From NCBI GenBank assembly GCA_018829485.1, contig JAHJTU010000018.1, forward strand, positions 1-6,846: DNA of 6,846 bases, read 5' to 3'. The DNA comes from Nanobdellota archaeon (GTDB lineage: Archaea; Nanobdellota; Nanobdellia; Pacearchaeales; UBA12030). Position numbers and translations under genes: made by a program. The notes beneath the pieces were generated by a model. It saw nothing but the letters and a program-made list of their open reading frames with translations. It had not been told where the DNA came from and made no database searches. The number at the start of each line of letters is the position of its first letter. Positions within the stretch are counted from its first letter, which is position 1. Shown in pieces: positions 1 to 5,126 of this stretch.

Positions 1-18
1 AGGGTTTTCTTCCTATAC

Positions 19-648
19 TTATTTCAGACAATTTTCCATGATGATATTCTTCCCTAAAACAAAGAATTCAAATTTTTCCCTTAGTTCTCTTGAATAACCT
101 TTTGCTAAAGAAACACTTAAAACTTTGCTATTATACCTTTCAGATAACTTCATTGCTGGGATAAAATCTGCATCTCCCGAAAGAACAATAAATACATTTG
201 ATTTATTTTTTATAGCTTGTTCAACTAAGTCTATTGCTAACATAATATCAATACCCTTTTCTTTTTTCTTAACATTTCCAATAGCATCAAGTAAGTTTTG
301 TTCTACTATTGGTTTACAAGTTCCACATAAATCCATGGAATCAATTAATTCTTTTTTTTCTTTTAGCAATTCTTTAGTAGAATGAACTTGTAGTTTTCTC
401 GTATAAACAGAAAATTTTGGTAATTTCTTTAAATTATCAATAAATTTTAAATGAGAATAATAAAGCTCCTTTCCATCTCTTAATGTTGGCATTGAATTAT
501 AATATTTTACTTCTTTTAATAAAACTTTAAAGTGTTTACATATAAAATTTGTTAACTTTTGAAAATCCAAATTTTTTGGTTTTATCTTCATTTCTTTTAA
601 ATTATGATATAAATTATTTCCATCAATAAAAATAATTACTTCTTCCAT
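19..648 (-). CDS. NYN domain (LabA/DUF88-type) putative ribonuclease
   Basis: The 209-residue protein fits the NYN domain, a PIN-like fold in which clustered acidic residues bind a metal ion for RNA cleavage. Visible motifs are the N-terminal strand IIFIDGNNLYHNL with Asp9, KGIDIMLAIDL with Asp134 and Asp140, and VLSGDADFIPAM with Asp159 and Asp161. These are the usual positions for the family's acidic centre, and the GDxDF motif is diagnostic of the LabA/DUF88 branch. A C108-x2-C111 pair just before the second motif recalls the cysteines some family members carry there. There is no signal peptide or membrane segment, so it should be cytoplasmic. The ATG start is supported by a TATA box about 25 bp upstream, consistent with a leaderless mRNA, and no Shine-Dalgarno is visible. 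Nuclease activity is inferred from family; the RNA target is unknown. It appears to be a separate transcription unit beyond the terminator-like hairpin. Confidence 0.85.
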   Translation of the reverse strand: MEEVIIFIDGNNLYHNLKEMKIKPKNLDFQKLTNFICKHFKVLLKEVKYYNSMPTLRDGKELYYSHLKFIDNLKKLPKFSVYTRKLQVHSTKELLKEKKELIDSMDLCGTCKPIVEQNLLDAIGNVKKKEKGIDIMLAIDLVEQAIKNKSNVFIVLSGDADFIPAMKLSERYNSKVLSVSLAKGYSRELREKFEFFVLGKNIIMENCLK

Positions 649-668
649 ATGAAATTTAGATTAGAAGA

Positions 669-677
669 CTATAAAAA
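669..677 (-). promoter_or_regulatory. TATA box of the NYN gene
   Basis: The minus strand reads TTTTTATAG here. Its centre is about 25 bp upstream of the ATG at 648, the spacing at which archaeal TBP/TFB would place the transcription start on or next to the start codon. This predicts a leaderless transcript. The sequence is AT-rich, so a chance match is possible; the spacing is the main support. Confidence 0.5.
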
Positions 678-704
678 GATTAAGATAATAAGAATATTTT
701 AAAT

Positions 705-739
705 AAAAAAACCCGGCATTGTCCGAAAACCATACCGGG
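705..739 (-). terminator. GC-rich hairpin plus T7 tract
   Basis: On the minus strand CCCGGTAT (739-732) pairs with ATGCCGGG (719-712), an 8-bp stem with one U-G wobble, around a 12-nt loop. Seven T residues (711-705) follow directly. The T tract occurs only on the minus-strand side, which fixes the orientation. It is the strongest stem in an otherwise very AT-rich gap and the only convincing terminator in the window, so it probably ends transcripts coming from the cassette and from the topA operon. Archaeal termination mainly needs the T run, so the well-paired stem could instead mark a small structured RNA. Confidence 0.65.
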
Positions 740-768
740 GACTTAATACTATCACTAATTGTCACAGG

Positions 769-776
769 TATTTAAA
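769..776 (-). promoter_or_regulatory. Possible TATA box in front of the hairpin
   Basis: The minus strand reads TTTAAATA, identical to the box proposed for serS. A start about 25 nt downstream (near 747) would yield an RNA of about 45 nt consisting almost entirely of the hairpin and its T run. No purine-rich BRE is obvious, and such octamers are common by chance in this composition, so the call is weak. Confidence 0.2.
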
Positions 777-795
777 TGTTACTTTCATCTTTTCC

Positions 796-821
796 TAAAC
801 CCCGCAACCAGCAAAGCATAA
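796..821 (-). repeat. Distal copy of the topA 3' end (direct repeat)
   Basis: This 26-nt segment matches the last 26 nt of the topA repeat at 1732-1757 at 25 of 26 positions, with a 20-nt identical core. Similarity stops abruptly on both sides. Translated in the topA frame it reads LCFAGCGV followed by TAG, whereas topA ends in TAA. The single mismatch inside the repeat is TGC versus TGT, both Cys. Both copies have the same orientation, 936 bp apart. It resembles a gene-end attachment site or a remnant of a second topA tail. Confidence 0.85.
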
Positions 822-836
822 CTCTGCCTTTAGATC

Positions 837-1130
837 TTATTTCATCTCTTCTTCTGTATAAAACCTACCTTGCTTTATTCTTTTTCTTGCAGCCTCTATT
901 TCTTTAATGGTTTTCTTACTTAATCTTGGTTTTTTCTTGGCTTTTGCCATTCTTTTTAATCTTCGGTAGAATGAATTTTTATCAAGCTCTTTTTCCAGTT
1001 TATCTTGAGCGAGAATCTGTGCTCTTAATTTTCTTTCACACTTCTTGCAAAGCCATAAAGTCCCACCTATAAAAGAATAATGATAACCACTACCTTTATA
1101 ATGTTTGCACTCTATATTTCTTTGTTTCAT
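837..1130 (-). CDS. Small zinc-ribbon protein with antitoxin-like C-terminus
   Basis: I do not recognise a named family for this 97-residue basic protein. The N-terminal third carries C8-x-H10, H17 and C28-x2-C31 around the segment YKGSGYHYSFIGGTLWLC, a likely single zinc-binding unit. The rest is helical and Lys/Arg-rich, and positions 69-97 (RLSKKTIKEIEAARKRI, then QGRFYTEEEMK) resemble the tails of type II antitoxins that lie along a RelE-like toxin. It begins 21 nt after the toxin stop, with AGGGAT as a possible Shine-Dalgarno about 10 nt before the ATG, so it is probably cotranscribed with the toxin-antitoxin pair. Just past its stop, in the same frame, lie DLKAE and the repeated topA tail, so one stop-codon change would extend it by 13 residues. 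RNA or DNA binding, or an accessory role in the TA unit, is inference. Confidence 0.7.
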   Translation of the reverse strand: MKQRNIECKHYKGSGYHYSFIGGTLWLCKKCERKLRAQILAQDKLEKELDKNSFYRRLKRMAKAKKKPRLSKKTIKEIEAARKRIKQGRFYTEEEMK

Positions 1131-1151
1131 TCTTTTATATCCCTAAATCTT

Positions 1152-1415
1152 TTATTTAATAAAGATTCTATCGTGATGATCATAATCTTCTATTGTCACC
1201 ACTTTATTATTTTCATTTATAGAATACGTAAGAACAAAACTCCCAATATGAGCTTCTCTTAAATTCTGCATCGGAGCTCTTAAAGGTTTAAAATGATGAG
1301 GATTATTTAATATTTCTTCAATCTTTTTCATAATTTGTTCATATCTTTTCTGATCTTTTTTATATAATTTAGAAAACTTTCTGTCAACATTATGCTTGAT
1401 AGCTAAGGCATACAT
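1152..1415 (-). CDS. RelE/ParE-superfamily toxin
   Basis: The 87-residue protein has the compact RelE/ParE layout: two N-terminal helices rich in Lys (residues 9-38), then the sheet with LRAPMQNLREAHIGSFVLTYSI, and a final strand VVTIEDYDHHDRIF. The pattern of a basic LR-x-aHiGsfvLtY core followed by an acidic/His-Asp end is typical of RelE-type mRNA interferases, which cleave mRNA on the ribosome. ParE-like members act on gyrase instead, and sequence alone does not settle which. Candidate functional residues are R46, R53, H80, H81 and D82. It starts 11 nt after the antitoxin stop. A GAGGT Shine-Dalgarno (1420-1424) four nt before the ATG supports the start. Length is normal and the frame is intact. 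Confidence 0.85.
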   Translation of the reverse strand: MYALAIKHNVDRKFSKLYKKDQKRYEQIMKKIEEILNNPHHFKPLRAPMQNLREAHIGSFVLTYSINENNKVVTIEDYDHHDRIFIK

Positions 1416-1419
1416 TTTA

Positions 1420-1424
1420 ACCTC
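1420..1424 (-). promoter_or_regulatory. Shine-Dalgarno of the toxin gene
   Basis: GAGGT lies in the 11-nt gap between antitoxin and toxin, four nt before the toxin ATG. It indicates that the toxin is translated independently from a shared mRNA and fixes its start codon. Confidence 0.6.
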
Positions 1425-1426
1425 TT

Positions 1427-1669
1427 TTATTTTCCCTCATATCTTTTTCTGAGATTTTTGACATTGCCAATTTTAATAGCTTTCTCTTTCATAACTTTCT
1501 TCATTTTTTCAACCCATTCTGGCCTTAATTTTGGTTCTAACATTTCTTCTCCATACTCTTCTGCTATTTTATTTATGGCTTCTCCTTTATCTCTCATCCC
1601 ATACTTAGCTTTAACTATATTAATTACTCTATTAGCCCTTTCATCTAGTTCAACAATTGCTTTTGGCAT
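1427..1669 (-). CDS. DUF2683-like antitoxin (ribbon-helix-helix type)
   Basis: This 80-residue protein begins with KAIVELDERANRVINIVKAK, a beta strand followed by a helix, then YGMRDKGEAINKIAEEYGEE. That is the ribbon-helix-helix-like pattern of the archaeal DUF2683 family, commonly found as the antitoxin partner of RelE/ParE toxins. The C-terminal part (LEPKLRPEWVEKMKKV onward) would form the helix that wraps and neutralises the toxin. It precedes the toxin gene by 11 nt, the usual antitoxin-first order, and as an RHH protein probably binds and represses its own promoter at 1713-1729. The ATG start is the first in frame. No Shine-Dalgarno is visible, so translation may start near the 5' end of the mRNA. 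Confidence 0.8.
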   Translation of the reverse strand: MPKAIVELDERANRVINIVKAKYGMRDKGEAINKIAEEYGEEMLEPKLRPEWVEKMKKVMKEKAIKIGNVKNLRKRYEGK

Positions 1670-1712
1670 TTTCTTATTTTGAATAATTTTATATTAGTTT
1701 AAGTTATTTAGA

Positions 1713-1729
1713 CTTATATAAAGGTTTCG
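1713..1729 (-). promoter_or_regulatory. BRE/TATA promoter of the toxin-antitoxin cassette
   Basis: The minus strand reads CGAAACCTTTATATAAG, a near-perfect archaeal BRE (CGAAA, 1729-1725) plus TATA box (TTTATATA). Predicted initiation is near 1692, giving a leader of roughly 22 nt before the antitoxin ATG at 1669. The element begins one base after the topA stop codon. A second TATA-like stretch (AATATAAAA, 1687-1695) lies about 22 bp before the ATG and could give a leaderless transcript instead. Autoregulation by the antitoxin is expected from family knowledge. Confidence 0.7.
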
Positions 1730-1730
1730 T

Positions 1731-3722
1731 TTAAACCCCGCAACCAGCAAAACATAATGTCCAAGGTTTTCTTCCTTTTGTTAGGATTGTTATCATTTGC
1801 CTTCCGCATTTAGGACATGTTTTATCTGCTTTCTTTAAGTAACCTTGTTGCGGTAATGGAAATGTTATTGTGCATTTAGGATAACCACTACATGCAACAA
1901 ATCTTTTTCTTGTTTTTTTGCTAATTCTTACTAACAAGTTTTCACCACATTCACACTTGCATAGAATATTATCTTGAAATTCTTTTTCTCTTGTTATTTT
2001 TAATGCATTTAATAAACCATTTCCAATTTTATCTTCATTATTCTTGAGTTGCTGGGAAATTTTCTCTAGGTTTTTTCTTGCACCTGTTAATATTTTTCCT
2101 TGCTCTTTCTCAATTTTACTCTTGTTCTTTTCTGACTGAATTTTCTCTAATCCTTCTTCAAATTCTCTTGTAAGTTTTTCATCAAGAATTAATGGAGAAT
2201 ATTTTTCTAATGTGCTTTCAACTGATAAACCAAGATTTGTAACAACAATGCTTCTATCTTTAATATAACCCCTTGTATATAATGTATCAACAATATTTGC
2301 TCTTGTTCCTTTAGTTCCAAGTTTTCTTTTTGTTAATTCTGTAATAATGCTTGCTTGTGTATATCTTTTTGGTGGTTGTGTTTGCTTTTCTTCTGTTTTT
2401 ACATCTAAGATTTTTACTTTTCCATTTATATCTGGCAAAAGAATTTCATTTACCCTTGCAGGATAAACATCAAGCCATCCTTTTCTTTTAATTTTTAATC
2501 CCTTTGAAACAAATTCCTTTCCAGCAACTTTTACCGAGATTTTTTTGTTTTCTATTATGGCATCTTCTGCAAAGCATGCCATAAATCTTCTAATTATTAA
2601 TTCATAAACTGCTTTTTCTGCTTCATTAAGCTTCTTAGGATTTTCTCCAGTAGGATATATAGATGGGTGTGCAGGATCATCTTGTTTTCCTTCAATTGGA
2701 CTTCTTCTTGTTAATGCTTTTGCAAATGCAGGAAATTTTGCTTTTAATTTTTCTAAGATTTTTCTATAACCAATTGCAGCAGGAAGCTTTTGACTTGATG
2801 TTCTTGGATAACTAATAAGTCCTTCTAAGTATAATGTTTGTGCTATTTGCAAAGTTTCTGAAGGTGTTAATCCTAACACCCTATATGCTTCTGTTTGCAA
2901 TGTTGTTAAATCAAAGGGTGCAAGTGGCTGCATTAAAACATCTTCTTTAGAAGTTTTTGCTTCTGCTGTTTTTCCTTTTAATTCCAAGAATGCATTTAGT
3001 TCTTCTTTTTTCAGAATATTTTTTGGATATACAACATTCACTTGTGTTTTTCCATCAGAAATAACAAGAAATACTTGCCAATAAGGAGTTGATTTAAATT
3101 TTTGTATTGCCTTTTCTTTTTCTGCTAATATTGCTAATGATGGCCCCTGAACTCTTCCAATACTTAATGTTTTGTATGTTCCTGCTTTCTTTATTGCCTG
3201 CATTAATGCTCTGCTCAAAGAAATACCATACATAAAATCAAGATTATGTCTTGTTTCTCCTGCAATTGCTTGTCCCCAATTAATACTTGTGCTTGCTTTA
3301 TCATATGCATTTTCAAGTTCATCTTTAGTTAATGTAGAGAATTTCATTCTTTTTGCATCTTTTTGCTTGCACAGAAATCTTATAATATTATATCCAATTA
3401 TCTCTCCTTCTACATCATAATCACAAGCAACAACAAAATCATCAGCATGTTTAGCTAATTGTTTTATAACAGAAGAATATTTTTGCGCAAAATCTCCTTT
3501 TTCTACCCATTCTAATTCTTTAACAGGATAAATGCTTGTTTTTTCTTTTTCTTTTAATCCAAATAAATGTCCTACTGCACATGCAACAATAATTTTCTTA
3601 CCCTTTCTTGTTATCTCATAATATGGAACACCAGAAACACTCTGCTTTACAGGTGTATTATCTGCTAATGCTGATGCTATCTTCAAACTTGCTCTTGGTT
3701 TTTCAGTAATAACAAGTTGCAT
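1731..3722 (-). CDS. topA: DNA topoisomerase I (archaeal type IA)
   Basis: This is a 663-residue type IA topoisomerase, which relaxes negatively supercoiled DNA by passing a strand through a transient 5'-phosphotyrosyl break. The Toprim domain opens with LVITEKPRASLKIA and contains the metal-binding ACDYDVEGE (D101, D103, E105/E107). The active-site motif is GLISYPRTSS with nucleophile Tyr305 and Arg307. TKRKLGTKGTRANIVDTL (464-481) matches the conserved strand-binding region. Two C-terminal zinc fingers follow: C588/C590/C592 with C611 and C617, and C636-x2-C639 with C657 and C661. An in-frame TTG at 3747-3749 would add nine residues, but the ATG used here has GAGGT nine nt upstream and is followed directly by the conserved first strand, so it is preferred. 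It is the last gene of the serS operon, 33 nt after uppS. Confidence 0.95.
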   Translation of the reverse strand: MQLVITEKPRASLKIASALADNTPVKQSVSGVPYYEITRKGKKIIVACAVGHLFGLKEKEKTSIYPVKELEWVEKGDFAQKYSSVIKQLAKHADDFVVACDYDVEGEIIGYNIIRFLCKQKDAKRMKFSTLTKDELENAYDKASTSINWGQAIAGETRHNLDFMYGISLSRALMQAIKKAGTYKTLSIGRVQGPSLAILAEKEKAIQKFKSTPYWQVFLVISDGKTQVNVVYPKNILKKEELNAFLELKGKTAEAKTSKEDVLMQPLAPFDLTTLQTEAYRVLGLTPSETLQIAQTLYLEGLISYPRTSSQKLPAAIGYRKILEKLKAKFPAFAKALTRRSPIEGKQDDPAHPSIYPTGENPKKLNEAEKAVYELIIRRFMACFAEDAIIENKKISVKVAGKEFVSKGLKIKRKGWLDVYPARVNEILLPDINGKVKILDVKTEEKQTQPPKRYTQASIITELTKRKLGTKGTRANIVDTLYTRGYIKDRSIVVTNLGLSVESTLEKYSPLILDEKLTREFEEGLEKIQSEKNKSKIEKEQGKILTGARKNLEKISQQLKNNEDKIGNGLLNALKITREKEFQDNILCKCECGENLLVRISKKTRKRFVACSGYPKCTITFPLPQQGYLKKADKTCPKCGRQMITILTKGRKPWTLCFAGCGV
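1732..1757 (-). repeat. topA 3' end copy of the 26-nt direct repeat
   Basis: This is the copy inside functional topA, encoding its last eight residues and the first two bases of the stop. It includes Cys657 and Cys661, two presumed ligands of the last zinc finger. It pairs with 796-821 (25 of 26 identical). Confidence 0.85.
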
Positions 3723-3731
3723 CTTACTTTT

Positions 3732-3736
3732 ACCTC
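3732..3736 (-). promoter_or_regulatory. Shine-Dalgarno deciding the topA start
   Basis: GAGGT with a nine-nt spacer to the ATG at 3720-3722. It lies inside the coding sequence that the upstream TTG would open, which argues for the shorter 663-residue product. Confidence 0.65.
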
Positions 3737-3755
3737 TTTTACTTTCCAAATTTTC

Positions 3756-4454
3756 TTATCTTCCAAATCTTCTGTCTCTTATTGTGTAGGAATTGACTGC
3801 TTTTAAGAAATCTTTTTTAGTTATTTCTGGCCAGAATTTCTTGCAAAAGTATAATTCAGAATAACTTCCTTGCCATAATAAGAATCCACTAGTGCGTTGT
3901 TCTCCAGATGTTCTAATAATTAAATCTGGTTCTGATGACAAGTAAAGATGTTTTTCTATTATTGCTTCATTTATTTTATTTGGAGAAATCTTTCTTTGTT
4001 TTACTTTCTCTGCTATACTTTTTAATGCATCAACAATTTCTGCTCTCCCACTATAAGCTATTGCAAAATTTAATTTATAATTATTGTAATTTTTTGTTTT
4101 CATTTCAAGTTTTTTCATAACAGCTTGAACATCTTTTGGCAGTAAGTGAGTTCTACCAACAAAATTTATTCTTACTTTATCATCTTCTATTTCTTTGTCT
4201 GTTAATAATGCTGTAAATTCTTTTTTGAATAAACTCATTAAATAATCAAATTCTTTTTTTGGACGATTAAAGTTTTCCAATGAAAATACATAAAGAGTTA
4301 CTTCTCTAATTCCAGCATCTTTGCACCATCTTAAGAATTCTCTTACTTTTTTTGCCCCCCATTCATGTCCTTTCCATAGATTAAGCATTAATCTTTTAGC
4401 AAATCTTCTATTTCCATCAACAATAATTCCAAGATGATTTAATGAGTGTTCCAT
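3756..4454 (-). CDS. uppS: Cis-polyprenyl diphosphate synthase (UppS family)
   Basis: The 232-residue protein condenses isopentenyl diphosphate onto an allylic diphosphate with cis geometry, making the long polyprenyl chain of the lipid carrier used for glycan assembly (dolichol-type in archaea). All signature regions are present: IIVDGNRRFAK with catalytic Asp13, TLYVFSLENFNRP (residues 53-65), NFAIAYSGRAEIVDA (129-143) and the diphosphate-binding IIRTSGEQR (R181, E185, R187) followed by FLLWQGSYSELYF with E200. The RR in place of GR after DGN is the archaeal/eukaryotic form. Length is normal and slightly compact. It starts two nt after the phosphoesterase stop, so translation is probably coupled; no clear Shine-Dalgarno. 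It likely acts at the membrane surface without transmembrane helices. Chain length cannot be read from the sequence. Confidence 0.95.
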   Translation of the reverse strand: MEHSLNHLGIIVDGNRRFAKRLMLNLWKGHEWGAKKVREFLRWCKDAGIREVTLYVFSLENFNRPKKEFDYLMSLFKKEFTALLTDKEIEDDKVRINFVGRTHLLPKDVQAVMKKLEMKTKNYNNYKLNFAIAYSGRAEIVDALKSIAEKVKQRKISPNKINEAIIEKHLYLSSEPDLIIRTSGEQRTSGFLLWQGSYSELYFCKKFWPEITKKDFLKAVNSYTIRDRRFGR

Positions 4455-4456
4455 TT

Positions 4457-5107
4457 TTATATTTCAATTATTTTTCCTTTTCTTCCAACATTTATAAGTT
4501 TTGTCTTTCCAAGTTTTTCTTCCAAACCTTCAGCTTCATGAACATGTCCGCAAATTGCAATATCGGGCTGAAATTTTTTAATTGCATTTTTTACTGCTGT
4601 GCTTCCAGGAACTATTTTGCTTAATCCTTCCATTTTGCTTTCAGAAGGATGAACATGTGTAACCATTATTTTTTTTCTTAAGTTTTTGATTTTATCATGT
4701 CCTTTTCTTAGCAAGTATGAAATATCTTTTTCAGAAGTTTCAAAAGGCCCAATATTAGCTCCTCCACATCCAAAAATACCAACATCTTTTATTTTCAGTG
4801 AATAGCCATGCAAATTAGTTGCCCCATATAATTCTGCAAGAAAATCAGCAGTTGCAACAGTTTCATGATTTCCAGGAATAAGCAAAACTTTTTTCTTTGC
4901 TTTCACAAAAGGCCCAATAATTCCCTCTGTAGACATTTCAGCAAATGTTAAATCTCCTGAAAGAATAACTAAATCAACATTTTCTTTTTTTGCTCTTTCT
5001 GCAAGTCTTTTTGCAAGAGATTTGTCACCATGTATATCAGAAGCAGCAAGAATTCTTAATTTCTGATTTTCCTTTTTAATCTTACCCTTAGCCTTTGCTT
5101 TTACCAT
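4457..5107 (-). CDS. Calcineurin-like metallophosphoesterase
   Basis: All five metal-binding blocks of the calcineurin-like fold are visible in this 216-residue protein: SDIHGD (D24, H26), SGDL (D52), PGNHE (N80, H81), VTHVHP (H151) and CGHVHEAEG (H188, H190). These predict a di-metal hydrolase for a phosphomono- or phosphodiester. The substrate cannot be deduced; the small cap-less size resembles YfcE/MJ0936-like enzymes. The first 17 residues are a Lys/Ala-rich extension (MVKAKAKGKIKKENQK) before the first strand LRILAASDIH, possibly disordered or nucleic-acid binding. It is cytoplasmic by lack of a signal peptide. It lies 19 nt after serS and two nt before uppS. A role in polyprenyl diphosphate dephosphorylation is tempting from position but unsupported, since those phosphatases belong to other families. 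Confidence 0.88.
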   Translation of the reverse strand: MVKAKAKGKIKKENQKLRILAASDIHGDKSLAKRLAERAKKENVDLVILSGDLTFAEMSTEGIIGPFVKAKKKVLLIPGNHETVATADFLAELYGATNLHGYSLKIKDVGIFGCGGANIGPFETSEKDISYLLRKGHDKIKNLRKKIMVTHVHPSESKMEGLSKIVPGSTAVKNAIKKFQPDIAICGHVHEAEGLEEKLGKTKLINVGRKGKIIEI

Positions 5108-5126
5108 TTTATTCTTATTCTTGTAT

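Larger units (their letters stand above)
796..1757 (-). mobile_element. Candidate small inserted cassette at the topA 3' end
   Basis: Two same-orientation copies of the topA 3' end bracket exactly three small accessory genes: an antitoxin, a toxin and a zinc-ribbon protein. The cassette has its own promoter right after the topA stop. The repeat nearer topA restores an intact topA C-terminus, including the last two zinc-finger cysteines. This arrangement matches what integrative elements leave when they recombine at a gene end. No integrase, transposase or terminal inverted repeat is visible, so mobility is inferred only from the repeat and gene content. The alternative is a recombination or duplication event that copied a short piece of topA. 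Confidence 0.4.

Noticed and set aside
705..740. tRNA or tRNA-fragment attachment site in the GC-rich hairpin
   Set aside because: No T-arm GGTTCRA motif, no cloverleaf and no CCA-proximal acceptor pairing; it fits a simple hairpin plus T run.
680..792. Tiny minus-strand reading frames in the 649-836 gap (8 and 17 codons)
   Set aside because: They have no ribosome-binding site or recognisable sequence, one runs straight through the terminator hairpin, and both are expected by chance.
796..839. Remnant of a full second topA gene
   Set aside because: Similarity to topA ends sharply at 26 nt, and upstream codons are unrelated to the topA zinc finger, so only the end was copied.
649..1731. CRISPR array, integron or inverted-repeat transposon in the accessory stretch
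   Set aside because: Only two copies of one direct repeat are present, no spacer-repeat periodicity, no terminal inverted repeats and no recombinase or transposase reading frame were found.
3720..3749. Longer topA product starting at TTG (3747-3749)
   Set aside because: The codon is TTG, the nine extra residues are low-complexity and charged, and the GAGGT Shine-Dalgarno within that stretch is correctly spaced for the ATG at 3722, after which the conserved Toprim strand begins at once.
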